Notes: generated by a model not told the origin, from the sequence alone. 64,000 nt of DNA from Weimeria sp002480925 (GCF_052064335.1 NZ_JBQHVU010000002.1:157875-221874), one strand, 5' to 3'; counted from the stretch's first letter, positions 48,852 through 58,244 are shown. Numbers and translations are program-made.

Positions 48852-48956
48852 AGGGTGCTCCGTAAGGCTCTTAAATCTTAATAACCCCTCAATTATACAC
48901 TTGTGGATAAAAAAAATAAATGTTAAAATCGTACGAAATCAGAAACGGAGAAGATA

Positions 48957-49757
48957 ATGACTAGAAAAGCTGTTTTTTTTGATATTGACGGAACACTCTG
49001 GGATCTGAACAATCAGATACCTGACAGCACGGTAAGGGCGATCCATGAACTGCAGAGGAAGGGGCATCTGGCCTTTATCAATACAGGACGGACAAGGGCC
49101 TTTGTGAGAAGGCGGAATCTGCTTGATATAGGCTTTGACGGTATCTGCTGCGGATGCGGCACCATGCTTGAGATCGGCGGCGAGGCCCTTTACTATCACA
49201 GGATATCAGACGATCTTGTAATCCATACGGTAGAAACCGTTAGGAAGTATCATTTCAAGCCTGTTCTGGAGGGCAGATATAATCTCTATCTGGATGATCA
49301 GGATTTCGCAGATGATTTTTTCGGAATGAAGCTTAAGGATGAGCTGGGAGATGATCTTCTTTCCATAAAGGATAACTGGGGCAACTGGGAGATAAGCAAG
49401 CTAAGCTGCGCTACACCGGCTCCTCTGGCAGACGTGGATTCGTGCAGGAAGGAGCTGGGGAAATATTACCAGTTCATGGCCCATAACAGTGAGGTCTGTG
49501 AGCTTGTTCCGGCAGGACATACCAAGGCCTCGATAATCGACAAGGTCTGTGAGAAATTCGGGATAGATATAAGTGATACTGTGGCCATAGGAGACGGGGT
49601 AAACGATATAGATATGCTTTCCCATGCCGGAGTCGGAGTTGCAATGGGAAATGGCAGCGAGGAGGCAAAGGCCGCAAGCGATATGGTTACAAGCCCGATC
49701 GGACAGGACGGAGTCTTCAATGCTCTTTCAAGGCTTGGACTGATACTTGATAAATAG
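48957..49757 (+). CDS. HAD-superfamily phosphatase (Cof-type)
   Basis: A 266-residue HAD hydrolase of the Cof/IIB subfamily. Motif I FFDIDGTLWDL carries both catalytic Asp, motif II is FINTGRTRAF, and motif IV GDGVNDIDMLSHAGVGVAMGNG follows a Lys (AGHTKASII). A cap domain lies between motifs II and III. Such enzymes dephosphorylate sugar phosphates or cofactors; substrate unknown. GGAG precedes the ATG by 8 bases. It may be cotranscribed with the ABC-F gene 50 bases on. Confidence 0.88.
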   Translation: MTRKAVFFDIDGTLWDLNNQIPDSTVRAIHELQRKGHLAFINTGRTRAFVRRRNLLDIGFDGICCGCGTMLEIGGEALYYHRISDDLVIHTVETVRKYHFKPVLEGRYNLYLDDQDFADDFFGMKLKDELGDDLLSIKDNWGNWEISKLSCATPAPLADVDSCRKELGKYYQFMAHNSEVCELVPAGHTKASIIDKVCEKFGIDISDTVAIGDGVNDIDMLSHAGVGVAMGNGSEEAKAASDMVTSPIGQDGVFNALSRLGLILDK

Positions 49758-49808
49758 GAGATTTTCCTGTAAAATAAGAAAAGTTTTGCAAATCGACGGA
49801 GGATACAG

Positions 49809-51449
49809 ATGATACAGGCTTCTAATATTTCCCTTCGGGTAGGGAAGAAGGCATTATTCGAGGACGTAAATATCAAGTTTACAGAAGGGAACTGCTACGG
49901 GATCATCGGCGCAAATGGCGCCGGTAAGTCAACCTTTTTAAAGATCCTTTCAGGAAGGCTTGAGCCGACGACAGGAGAGATCTCCATCACACCGGGACAG
50001 AGACTGTCCTTCCTCGAGCAGGACCAGTTCAAGTATGACGAGCAGCAGGTCCTTGATACAGTGATCCAGGGAAACCAGCATCTCTACGATGTCAGGGAGG
50101 AAAAGGATGCTATATATGCCAAGCCTGATTTTTCCGATGAGGACGGTATCAGGGCATCAGAGCTCGAGGCTGAGTTCGCCGATATGGATGGCTGGAATGC
50201 CGAGAGCGACGCCGAGACCCTGCTTAATGGGCTTGGAGTTGATACAAAGTATCATAGCATGCAGATGAAGGAGCTTCCGGGAGCTTTAAAGGTCAAGGTC
50301 CTTCTTGCCAGAGCTCTTTTCGGGAATCCGGATATACTGCTTCTCGACGAGCCTACAAACCATCTCGATCTCGATGCCATAGGCTGGCTTGAGGAGTTCC
50401 TCATCAACTTTGAGAATACGGTCATAGTCGTTTCCCACGACAGATATTTCCTGAACAAGGTCTGCACACATATAGCGGATATCGATTATGGTAAGATACA
50501 GCTCTACTCAGGAAACTATGATTTCTGGTATGAGTCCTCCCAGCTTATTTTAAAGCAGAGGAAGGAAGCCAATAAGAAGAAGGAGGAGCAGATCAAGGAG
50601 CTGAAGGAATTCATCTCCAGATTCTCAGCCAATGCTGCCAAGAGCAAGCAGGCCACCTCACGAAAGAAGGCTCTTGAGAAGATCGAGCTGGATGATATAC
50701 GCCCTTCATCAAGGAAGTATCCTTATATAGACTTCCGTCCTAAGAGAGAGATAGGAAATGAGGTCCTTACAGTCGAGGGACTTACAAAGACTATAAACGG
50801 AAAGAAGGTCCTTGACAATATATCCTTTGTAGTGGGCCATGATGACAAGATCGCTCTTGTAGGAGGAAATGAGGCTGCAAAGACAGTCCTTTTCGAGATA
50901 CTTTCAGGCAATATGGAGCCTGACAGCGGTGACTATAAATGGGGAGTCACGACATCCCAGTCATATTTCCCTAAGGACAATACAGCCATATTCGACAACG
51001 ACATGATAATAGCTGACTGGCTTACCCAGTTCTCAGAGATAAAGGATGCAACCTATGTCCGTGGCTTCCTTGGAAGGATGCTATTCGCCGGTGAGGATGG
51101 CAATAAGAAGATGAAGGTCCTTTCCGGAGGTGAGAGGGTAAGGGTCCTGCTTTCGAGGATGATGATAGAGGCATCAAATGTCCTTATCCTTGACGAGCCT
51201 ACCGACCATCTCGACATGGAGTCGATCACGGCTTTGAACCAGGGACTTATTAAGTTCAAGGGAGTCCTGCTATTTTCCTCAAGGGATCACCAGATAGTAG
51301 AGACTACGGCCAACCGTATAATGGAGATCCTTCCTGACGGCAGCCTGATCGACAAGATCACGACATACGACGAGTATCTCGAGTCCGATGAAATGGCTCG
51401 TAAGAGGACAGTCTACAACACAACGGATGATGAAGAATCCGACGACTAA
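49809..51449 (+). CDS. ABC-F ATP-binding protein
   Basis: A 546-residue soluble tandem ATPase of the ABC-F (YbiT-like) group, acting on ribosomes. Domain 1 has Walker A GANGAGKSTFLK and Walker B ILLLDEPTNHLD; its signature is the PGALKVKVLLA variant of this subgroup. A charged linker (~residues 240-300) joins domain 2, whose Walker A is GGNEAAKT, missing the usual Gly before Lys, while LSGGERVRVLLSRMM and LILDEPTDHLD are normal. Resistance-type or housekeeping translation factor cannot be told apart, but context is housekeeping. Confidence 0.9.
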   Translation: MIQASNISLRVGKKALFEDVNIKFTEGNCYGIIGANGAGKSTFLKILSGRLEPTTGEISITPGQRLSFLEQDQFKYDEQQVLDTVIQGNQHLYDVREEKDAIYAKPDFSDEDGIRASELEAEFADMDGWNAESDAETLLNGLGVDTKYHSMQMKELPGALKVKVLLARALFGNPDILLLDEPTNHLDLDAIGWLEEFLINFENTVIVVSHDRYFLNKVCTHIADIDYGKIQLYSGNYDFWYESSQLILKQRKEANKKKEEQIKELKEFISRFSANAAKSKQATSRKKALEKIELDDIRPSSRKYPYIDFRPKREIGNEVLTVEGLTKTINGKKVLDNISFVVGHDDKIALVGGNEAAKTVLFEILSGNMEPDSGDYKWGVTTSQSYFPKDNTAIFDNDMIIADWLTQFSEIKDATYVRGFLGRMLFAGEDGNKKMKVLSGGERVRVLLSRMMIEASNVLILDEPTDHLDMESITALNQGLIKFKGVLLFSSRDHQIVETTANRIMEILPDGSLIDKITTYDEYLESDEMARKRTVYNTTDDEESDD

Positions 51450-51466
51450 TTTTTTAAAAAAACTCC

Positions 51467-51495
51467 TTGACATTCTCTCAGACATTTGATAAACT
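51467..51495 (+). promoter_or_regulatory. Promoter of the tRNA-Val/tRNA-Met pair
   Basis: TTGACA (51467-51472), 17-base spacer, TAAACT (51490-51495). Confidence 0.75.
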
Positions 51496-51539
51496 GTACA
51501 AGTCGCCTGAGAGAAAGCAAAGTGCATGATCAAAGGGGC

Positions 51540-51563
51540 CCCCAGAAAGCCTGCTTTCTGGGG
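51540..51563 (+). other. Perfect hairpin in the tRNA precursor leader
   Basis: CCCCAGAAAG/CTTTCTGGGG inverted repeat about 80 bases before tRNA-Val, without a T tract. It may be a processing site or leader element of the 140-base precursor leader. Confidence 0.6.
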
Positions 51564-51642
51564 AGAGGAGACACGATGGAGCGGCTTGCATGTCTGTCTG
51601 TTTTTAAAGACTGGCATGTAGAAGCGGAATCCGTGTCGACGA

Positions 51643-51715
51643 GGGATCTTAGCTCAGCTGGGAGAGCATCTGCCTTACAAGCAGAGGGTCATAGGTTCGA
51701 GCCCTATAGGTCCCA
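51643..51715 (+). tRNA. tRNA-Val, anticodon TAC
   Basis: GGGATCT pairs AGGTCCC (one G-U); D-arm TAGCTCAGCTGGGAGAGC; anticodon stem TCTGC/GCAGA with loop CTTACAA, anticodon TAC; T-arm GGTTCGAGCC. CCA not encoded. Confidence 0.95.
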
Positions 51716-51737
51716 TTTATCTGCATTTCGCAGATGT

Positions 51738-51811
51738 GGCGAGATAGCTCAGTTGGCTAGAGCACACGGTTCATACCCGTGGTGTCAAGAGTTCGAATCT
51801 CTTTCTCGCTA
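51738..51811 (+). tRNA. tRNA-Met, anticodon CAT (elongator)
   Basis: GGCGAGA pairs TCTCGCT (first pair G-U); D-arm TAGCTCAGTTGGCTAGAGC; CACGG/CCGTG stem with loop TTCATAC, anticodon CAT. The paired 1-72 end rules out initiator tRNA; an Ile(CAT) identity is less likely but not excluded. Confidence 0.9.
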
Positions 51812-51822
51812 TTGCAATGGAG

Positions 51823-51853
51823 CGGACGGAGCCTTAGGGTTCCGTCCGTTTTT
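51823..51853 (+). terminator. Terminator of the tRNA pair
   Basis: CGGACGGA/TCCGTCCG hairpin followed by TTTTTG. Confidence 0.85.
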
Positions 51854-51868
51854 GTTTACCGGCGGTGG

Positions 51869-51897
51869 TTGACAGCCGCTTTTTATCGCTTTATAAT
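51869..51897 (+). promoter_or_regulatory. Promoter of the ispF-cysS operon
   Basis: TTGACA (51869-51874), 17-base spacer, TATAAT (51892-51897): consensus boxes. Confidence 0.85.
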
Positions 51898-51933
51898 CGA
51901 TCTATTATGTATTATCTGTCAGAGGAGATGTAA

Positions 51934-52461
51934 ATGAGGATAGGAAACGGATATGACGTTCATCGTCTGGTCACAGGAAGGGACCTGATCATTGGTGGCG
52001 TGAGGATCCCTTATGAGAAGGGACTGCTGGGACATTCAGACGCGGATGTCCTGATTCATGCAGTGATGGATGCCCTGCTCGGAGCAGCAGGACTTGGAGA
52101 TATAGGACTTCATTTTCCTGACAGCGATGACAGATACAGGGGAGCCGATTCCAGAGAGCTCTTAAGAAGCGTCAGACAGAAGCTATTAGACAGGGGCTTT
52201 GTCGCAGGAAATATCGATGCAACGGTCATAGCCCAGGCACCCAGGCTTCGCCCATATATAGACCGGATGAAGGAGAATATAGCAGCAGATCTGGAGATTG
52301 CCCCCGATCTGGTGAATGTCAAGGCTACTACAGAGGAGCATCTGGGCTTTACAGGCAGAGGCGAGGGAATAAGCGCCTCCTGTGTCTGCCTTGTCGATTC
52401 TATCTATGATGCAGCTTATTCAGTCGGATGCGGCTGTCAGGGATGCCCAGAGAGGAAATAA
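51934..52461 (+). CDS. ispF: 2-C-methyl-D-erythritol 2,4-cyclodiphosphate synthase
   Basis: A 175-residue IspF of the MEP isoprenoid pathway. Metal ligands GYDVHRL and GHSDADVLIHAVMDALLGA, substrate loop DIGLHFPDSD, and KATTEEHLGFTGRGEGISA are all present. Family members end near residue 158; here an extra tail VGCGCQGCPERK carries three cysteines. First gene of a seven-gene operon behind a consensus promoter; cysS starts 10 bases after it. Confidence 0.94.
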   Translation: MRIGNGYDVHRLVTGRDLIIGGVRIPYEKGLLGHSDADVLIHAVMDALLGAAGLGDIGLHFPDSDDRYRGADSRELLRSVRQKLLDRGFVAGNIDATVIAQAPRLRPYIDRMKENIAADLEIAPDLVNVKATTEEHLGFTGRGEGISASCVCLVDSIYDAAYSVGCGCQGCPERK

Positions 52462-52471
52462 GGAGAATACC

Positions 52472-53881
52472 ATGATAAGAATTTACAATACTCTCACCCG
52501 TAGAAAAGAAGATTTTGTTCCAATAAAGGATGGCAGGGTTAGCATGTATGTATGCGGTCCTACTGTCTACAACTACATTCATATAGGAAATGCCCGCCCT
52601 ATGATCGTATTTGACACGGTCCGCAGGTATTTCCTTTATAAGGGCTACAAGGTAGACTATGTATCCAATTTTACAGATGTGGATGACAAGATCATAAGAG
52701 AGGCCAATGAGGAAGGCAAGACAGCCAAGGAGGTGGCTGATTTCTATATTGCTGAGTGCAAAAAGGATATGGAGTCCATGAATATCATGCCTGCCACAGC
52801 CAATCCTCAGGCCACTCAGGAGATCGACGGCATGATATCGATGATAGAGACCCTTATAGAAAAGGGAAGTGCCTATGTGGCAAAGGACGGGACGGTATAC
52901 TACCGTACAAGGAGCTTCCCTGGATACGGCAAGCTCTCTCACAAGAATATAGATGATCTGGAGGCAGGCCACCGTGACATAAAGGTCACAGGTGATGACA
53001 AGGAGGATTATCTGGACTTCGTTCTATGGAAGCCGAAGAAGGAGGGAGAGCCATCCTGGCAGTCACCATGGTGCGACGGAAGACCGGGCTGGCATATAGA
53101 GTGCTCTGTCATGTCGAGGAAGTATCTGGGTGATACGATAGATATCCATGCAGGAGGAGAGGATCTTATCTTTCCTCATCATGAGAATGAGATAGCCCAG
53201 TCAGAGGTGGCTAACGGAGTTCCGTTCGCCCACTACTGGATGCACAACGGCTTCCTGAATATCGACAATAAAAAGATGAGCAAGTCCCTGGGTAACTTCC
53301 TGCTTGTAAGAGAGATCCTGAAGAGATATAACGGAGATGTACTACGCTTCTTCATGCTCCAGGCTCAGTACAGAAGTCCTCTGAACTATTCCGAGGACCT
53401 TATGGAGTCCGCCAAGAACGGCCTTATCCGTATCCGTACCTGCGGAGACAGGCTTAAGGATCTGATAGCCTCTGCAAGCGAGATGGAGATGAGCGAGGAG
53501 GAGGACGAGCTGCTGGATACGACCAAGGAATATGTCGAGAAGTTCGAGGATGCAATGGATGATGACTTCAATACAGCAGATGCCATTGCCGCTATCTTTG
53601 AGCTTGTGAAGTTCGCAAATACAAGTCTTGATTCGGACAGCTCCACCCAGATGCTTATGGCTGTATTCGAGAAGCTGGAGAGGATGATGGGAGTTTTAGG
53701 ACTCCAGTTTACCATAGATCATGACGATCTTGATTCTCATGTTGAGGAGCTCATAGAGAAAAGACAGCAGGCAAGAAAAAACAAGGACTTCGCTCTCGCA
53801 GACAAGATTCGTGATGACCTTCTGAACGAAGGAATAGAGCTGATGGATACAAGGGACGGTGTGAAGTGGAAGAGGATCTGA
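52472..53881 (+). CDS. cysS: Cysteinyl-tRNA synthetase
   Basis: A 469-residue class I synthetase. HIGH is represented by YIHIGNARP, KMSKS by KKMSKSLGN; zinc ligands lie in YVCGPTVYN, WHIECSVMS and GGEDLIFPHHENE. C-terminal anticodon-binding domain ends RDGVKWKRI. An upstream in-frame opening to 52382 overlaps ispF and is rejected: AAGGAGA before ATG 52472 and the family start (MIRIYNTLTRRKE) agree. It overlaps mrnC by 16 bases. Confidence 0.96.
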   Translation: MIRIYNTLTRRKEDFVPIKDGRVSMYVCGPTVYNYIHIGNARPMIVFDTVRRYFLYKGYKVDYVSNFTDVDDKIIREANEEGKTAKEVADFYIAECKKDMESMNIMPATANPQATQEIDGMISMIETLIEKGSAYVAKDGTVYYRTRSFPGYGKLSHKNIDDLEAGHRDIKVTGDDKEDYLDFVLWKPKKEGEPSWQSPWCDGRPGWHIECSVMSRKYLGDTIDIHAGGEDLIFPHHENEIAQSEVANGVPFAHYWMHNGFLNIDNKKMSKSLGNFLLVREILKRYNGDVLRFFMLQAQYRSPLNYSEDLMESAKNGLIRIRTCGDRLKDLIASASEMEMSEEEDELLDTTKEYVEKFEDAMDDDFNTADAIAAIFELVKFANTSLDSDSSTQMLMAVFEKLERMMGVLGLQFTIDHDDLDSHVEELIEKRQQARKNKDFALADKIRDDLLNEGIELMDTRDGVKWKRI

Positions 53882-54339
53882 CATTTGCGGCGCTTAAGGC
53901 ACTGTATTCCCTTCCAGATGTAGACATAAGGACATATTCCCCGCTCTCGCTTGCTTTTCTGGGAGACGGAGTCTATGAGCTTATAGTCCGTTCCATAGTA
54001 ACGGGACAGGGCAACAATCATCCAAGCAGGCTTCATAATATGAGCGCCCATATAGTAAAGGCAAGCTCCCAGCGCCGTCTGGCAGAGGCTATAGAGCCTC
54101 TTCTTAGTGAAAGGGAAAAGGATGTCCTGAGGCGGGGGCGCAATGCCAAAAGCTATACCCACGCCAAGAATGCCACAATAGCTGACTACAGGATGGCTAC
54201 AGGCTTTGAGGCTCTTCTAGGCTACCTTTTCTTAAGCGGTCAGGATGAGAGACTTCTGTCCCTGATCAGGAAGGGACTTGATGAGACAGGACTTATTAGA
54301 ATAAGACCAAAGGACACAGAGGAAAAAAACGATGCATGA
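53866..54339 (+). CDS. mrnC: Mini-ribonuclease III
   Basis: A 157-residue RNase III domain alone, without a double-strand-binding domain, as in MrnC that trims 23S rRNA precursor ends in Firmicutes. LAFLGDGVYELIVRS is the catalytic signature helix and GFEALLGYLFLSG the second acidic site. It begins with GTG inside the end of cysS (16-base overlap). cysS-mrnC-rlmB is a conserved Firmicutes order. Confidence 0.93.
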   Translation: MEEDLTFAALKALYSLPDVDIRTYSPLSLAFLGDGVYELIVRSIVTGQGNNHPSRLHNMSAHIVKASSQRRLAEAIEPLLSEREKDVLRRGRNAKSYTHAKNATIADYRMATGFEALLGYLFLSGQDERLLSLIRKGLDETGLIRIRPKDTEEKNDA

Positions 54340-55075
54340 TAAGAGCACAGTGATCGAGGGCCGCAATGCAGTTATAGAGGCCTTGAGAAGTGATATTACA
54401 GTCGAAAGGGTTTTTATCTTAAAGACCTCAACTGATGGACCTGTTAATACGATAATCCGTGAGGCGAGGAAGCAGGACATAAGGATCGATTTTGTAGACA
54501 AGTCAAGACTCGATGAGATCTGTCCTGACAGAAAACACCAGGGAGCTGCAGCCTATGTGGCTGCTTTTTCATACTCGACTATTTTTGACATATTAAAGAA
54601 ATCAGAGGAGAAGGGTAAGGATCCATTCATCTTTATACTTGATGAGATAGAGGATCCGCATAATCTGGGAGCCATAATCCGTACTGCCAATATGTGCGGA
54701 GCGGACGGTGTGATAATACCTAAGAACAGGGCGGCTGGACTTACAGCGACTGCCATGAAGGCATCTGCGGGAGCCGTTGCCTATACCCCGGTCGCAAAGG
54801 TTACCAATCTTTCCAGAACCATAGACGAGCTGAAGGAAAAGGGCATCTGGGTCTATGGCCTTGATATGGATGGAGAAAGCATATACAAAACCGCTCTTAC
54901 AGGGCCTCTGGCTCTTGTCGTTGGAAACGAGGGAAAAGGCATAAGCCGGCTTGTAAAGGAAAAGTGTGATGCCATTCTTTCTATACCGACATTTGGAGAC
55001 ATAGACTCGCTTAATGCCTCAGTTGCCTGCGGAGTAGTGGCATTTGAGGCCCTGCGCCAGAGGATTGGCAGATGA
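54332..55075 (+). CDS. rlmB: TrmH/SpoU-family 23S rRNA 2'-O-methyltransferase
   Basis: A 247-residue SPOUT methyltransferase of the RlmB type: N-terminal L30e-like substrate domain (VIEGRNAVIEALRS), then the knotted SAM domain with DEIEDPHNLGAIIRTA, LVVGNEGKGISRL and SLNASVACGVVAFEA. RlmB methylates G2251 in 23S rRNA. It overlaps mrnC by eight bases and the next gene by four. Exact target is inferred from context and length. Confidence 0.92.
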   Translation: MHDKSTVIEGRNAVIEALRSDITVERVFILKTSTDGPVNTIIREARKQDIRIDFVDKSRLDEICPDRKHQGAAAYVAAFSYSTIFDILKKSEEKGKDPFIFILDEIEDPHNLGAIIRTANMCGADGVIIPKNRAAGLTATAMKASAGAVAYTPVAKVTNLSRTIDELKEKGIWVYGLDMDGESIYKTALTGPLALVVGNEGKGISRLVKEKCDAILSIPTFGDIDSLNASVACGVVAFEALRQRIGR

Positions 55076-56238
55076 TATATCTTGATAATGCTGCGACAAC
55101 AAGGATCAGGCAGGAGGTGCTAGGTGAGATGCTTCCCTATTTTGACCAATACTATGGTAATGCCTCGGCTGTCTATTCTCTTGGCGCAAAAAGCAGATAT
55201 GCAATAGATCAGGCCCGTGACAGGGCAGCAGCTCTTCTTTCCACCAGGCCTGAGCGGATATTTTTTACATCAGGTGGCAGTGAGTCTGATAACTGGGCAC
55301 TTATAAAGACTGCTGAGATGCTTTCTCATAAGGGCAGGCACATAATCACCACACAGATAGAGCATCCGGCTGTACTAAATACTGCCAGATCACTTATGGA
55401 AAGAGGATTTGAGGTCACATTTCTTCCTGTAGACAGCGAGGGATTTGTCTCGCCTGAGGCGGTTAGGGACGCTATAAGGGATGATACCATCCTTGTTTCT
55501 GTAATGACTGCGAACAATGAGATAGGGACGATAGAGCCTGTAGCTGAGATAGGAGAGGTCTGCCACGAGGCCGGAGTTCTCTTCCATACTGATGCAGTCC
55601 AGGCTTTCGGACAGATACCTATGGATCCTGACCGGATGAACATAGATCTGCTCTCTGCAAGCGCCCACAAGATCTACGGGCCCAATGGAGTCGGGCTTCT
55701 CTATATAGGGCCGTTTGCATCTCATATAGGTGCCTTGATCCACGGAGGTGGTCAGGAGAAGGACAAAAGATCCGGAACAGAAAACGTGCCTGGCATAGTT
55801 GGCTTCGGAAAGGCCTGCGAGCTGGCAGCGGCTACCATAGAAAAGCGAATGGAGGCCGAGTCGGCTCTTCGTGATCATCTGATAGGCCGGATACTCGACG
55901 AGATAGAATACAGCAGTCTAAATGGGCCATCAGGAGATAAGCGACTGCCGGGGAATATAAATATAAGCTTTAAGTATATAGAGGCCGAGTCCCTGCTTAT
56001 CCTTCTCGATCAGAATGACATAGCAGCATCAAGCGGGTCGGCCTGCTCGGCAGGAAGCATAGAGCCGTCTCATGTACTGCTTGCCATTGGACGGGATGAG
56101 GAAGAAGCCAGGGAGTCGATAAGGATGACTCTTTCTGATAAGACCACTTTAGAGGAACTCGATCAGACAGTGGAGATTCTTAAGAAAAATATTGACATGT
56201 TAAGAAGCTCCAATATTTTCTATCAGGCAGCAAAATGA
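55072..56238 (+). CDS. Cysteine desulfurase
   Basis: A 388-residue class V PLP enzyme (NifS/IscS type). PLP Lys lies in SASAHKIYGPNGVG, and the sulfur-carrying Cys in the loop SSGSACSAGSIEPS. It mobilises sulfur from cysteine. mnmA follows with a four-base overlap, so its main job is probably to supply sulfur for tRNA 2-thiolation; a wider Fe-S role cannot be excluded because no scaffold gene is adjacent. Confidence 0.93.
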   Translation: MIYLDNAATTRIRQEVLGEMLPYFDQYYGNASAVYSLGAKSRYAIDQARDRAAALLSTRPERIFFTSGGSESDNWALIKTAEMLSHKGRHIITTQIEHPAVLNTARSLMERGFEVTFLPVDSEGFVSPEAVRDAIRDDTILVSVMTANNEIGTIEPVAEIGEVCHEAGVLFHTDAVQAFGQIPMDPDRMNIDLLSASAHKIYGPNGVGLLYIGPFASHIGALIHGGGQEKDKRSGTENVPGIVGFGKACELAAATIEKRMEAESALRDHLIGRILDEIEYSSLNGPSGDKRLPGNINISFKYIEAESLLILLDQNDIAASSGSACSAGSIEPSHVLLAIGRDEEEARESIRMTLSDKTTLEELDQTVEILKKNIDMLRSSNIFYQAAK

Positions 56239-57311
56239 AGAAGAAAGTTGTTGTTGGTATGAGCGGCGGAGTCGATTCCTCAGTAGCCGCTTATCTGTTA
56301 AAAAAAGAGGGATATCAGGTGATCGGGGTTACAATGCAGATATGGCAGAATCCCGATCAGGCCTGCCGTCTGGAGGAAAGAGGCTGCTGCGGCCTCTCAG
56401 CCGTTGAGGACGCCAGGAGAGTGGCAGCTATTCTTGATATCCCATATTATGTGATGAATTTCAAGGACGATTTCAGGAAATACGTAATGGATTATTTCGT
56501 GAATGAATACAAAAATGGCAGGACGCCGAATCCATGTATTGCCTGCAACCGTTATATCAAGTGGGAGGGGCTTCTTGGTCGAAGCCTTGATATTGGTGCG
56601 GATTACATTGCGACCGGACATTATGCCAGGATAGTTAAGCTTGGAAACGGCAGATATGCTGTAAAGAACTCTGTTACAGCAGACAAGGACCAGACCTATG
56701 TACTATACAATCTGACACAGGACCAGCTTTCCCATACTCTTATGCCGATAGGAGACTATGACAAGCCGACAGTCAGGCGTATAGCTGAGGAGGCCCATCT
56801 TCCTGTCGCCAGAAAAAGAGACAGCGAGGATATATGCTTTATCCCCGATGGGGATACAGGGGCCTTCCTCGACAGACAGCTGGGCCATGAGGCTCCCGGA
56901 GAGGGTGATTATGTCGATGCCTCAGGTAACGTCCTTGGCAGACACAGGGGTATAACCCATTATACCATAGGCCAGAGAAAGGGCCTTGGCATAGCTGCCG
57001 GAAGACGCATCTTTGTAAGGCAGATCAACCCTTCGACAAATGAGGTCGTACTCGGAGATAATGAGGATCTCTTCACAGACACTCTAATAGCCTCGGATCT
57101 TTCATATATGAGTGAGGAAAGATTTTCGCCTGAAAGGACATACATTGGCAAGATCCGCTACAGCGACAAGGGGACCCCATGCCGTGTATCCTATGAGGGC
57201 GACAGGATCCGCGTGCTTTTCGAAAGAAAGGTAAGGGCAGTCACTCCGGGGCAGGCACTTGTCCTCTATGACGGGGACTATGTGGCCGGCGGAGGCGTGA
57301 TAGAAGGATGA
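56235..57311 (+). CDS. mnmA: tRNA-specific 2-thiouridylase
   Basis: A 358-residue MnmA that thiolates U34 of Lys/Glu/Gln tRNAs. PP-loop GMSGGVDSSVAAYLL at the start; catalytic cysteines in TPNPCIACNRYIKW and SEDICFIPDGD; later DKDQTYVLY and HYTIGQRKGLGI. It receives persulfide from the desulfurase encoded just before it. Confidence 0.96.
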   Translation: MKKKVVVGMSGGVDSSVAAYLLKKEGYQVIGVTMQIWQNPDQACRLEERGCCGLSAVEDARRVAAILDIPYYVMNFKDDFRKYVMDYFVNEYKNGRTPNPCIACNRYIKWEGLLGRSLDIGADYIATGHYARIVKLGNGRYAVKNSVTADKDQTYVLYNLTQDQLSHTLMPIGDYDKPTVRRIAEEAHLPVARKRDSEDICFIPDGDTGAFLDRQLGHEAPGEGDYVDASGNVLGRHRGITHYTIGQRKGLGIAAGRRIFVRQINPSTNEVVLGDNEDLFTDTLIASDLSYMSEERFSPERTYIGKIRYSDKGTPCRVSYEGDRIRVLFERKVRAVTPGQALVLYDGDYVAGGGVIEG

Positions 57312-57315
57312 TATT

Positions 57316-58113
57316 ATGATCGATTCACATATGCATACAAGGTTTTCAGGCGACAGCGAGGCAGACCCGCTTGACATGATAAAAGCAGCCAGAGAAAGGG
57401 GACTTGACGGTGTCTGCTTTACCGATCATCTGGATCTCGATTATCAGGAGGAACCGCATCTTTTTGATCTCGATATAGAAGGCTATATTTCATATATGGC
57501 AGACCTTAAGAAAAGATACGAGACAAGCGATTTTAAGATCTATACAGGTATAGAGCTTGGCCTTAAGAGTGAGCTTGCCCAAAAGCATCATGAGCTTCTG
57601 AAAGAATACAGCTTTGATCTGGTCATAGGCTCTGTTCATGTCGTAAACGGAAGGGATCCTTACTACAGGAGTTTTTATGACGGGATAAGCGCAAGGGAGG
57701 CCTACAGGCTCTATTTCGACCAGGTTCTTTCGAATATCCGCTCCTTTGATGAGTACGATACCTTAGGACACTTAGACTATGTGGCCCGCTACGGTCTCAA
57801 GTATTTCAACGAGCCGCTGGTCCTGTCTGAATACAAAGACCAGCTTGAGGCCATCTTTAAGCATCTGATCCTTCATGGCAAGGCTCTTGAGATAAATACC
57901 GGCTCATTCAGGTACGGGATGAAGGAGCCGAATCCCTCATATGATATCTTAAGGCTATACTATGATCTCGGAGGCAGGGATGTGACTATAGGTGCAGATG
58001 CCCATAGTCCCCAGACGGTAGGTGATCATTTTGAGGAGGTTTTAAGAAGGACAGGTCCTTATTTTAGATTTTTTAGAAAATTCAGACTGGACCACCCGGA
58101 ATATCAGAATTAA
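57316..58113 (+). CDS. Histidinol-phosphatase-like PHP protein
   Basis: A 265-residue PHP-domain phosphoesterase. DSHMHTRFSGD at the N-terminus and FTDHLDLD give metal-binding His/Asp; IGSVHV and the late TIGADAHSP complete the set. Length and order match the HisK type that makes histidinol from its phosphate, but no other his genes are nearby, so the substrate is uncertain. Last gene of the ispF operon; the 130-base gap after it holds the gap promoter. Confidence 0.85.
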   Translation: MIDSHMHTRFSGDSEADPLDMIKAARERGLDGVCFTDHLDLDYQEEPHLFDLDIEGYISYMADLKKRYETSDFKIYTGIELGLKSELAQKHHELLKEYSFDLVIGSVHVVNGRDPYYRSFYDGISAREAYRLYFDQVLSNIRSFDEYDTLGHLDYVARYGLKYFNEPLVLSEYKDQLEAIFKHLILHGKALEINTGSFRYGMKEPNPSYDILRLYYDLGGRDVTIGADAHSPQTVGDHFEEVLRRTGPYFRFFRKFRLDHPEYQN

Positions 58114-58153
58114 TATTTTTCCGTTAAATCTTTATCAAAGTAAAAATCAAGGC

Positions 58154-58182
58154 TTGCAAATTGAAGTCAAAACCGTTATGAT
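58154..58182 (+). promoter_or_regulatory. Promoter of gap
   Basis: TTGCAA (58154-58159), 17-base spacer, TATGAT (58177-58182), with a 60-base leader. Confidence 0.72.
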
Positions 58183-58244
58183 ATAGATGTTTACGGGAAT
58201 TGTTCCGAAGACAGAACAAATATTATTTGTAGGAGGAATTACAA

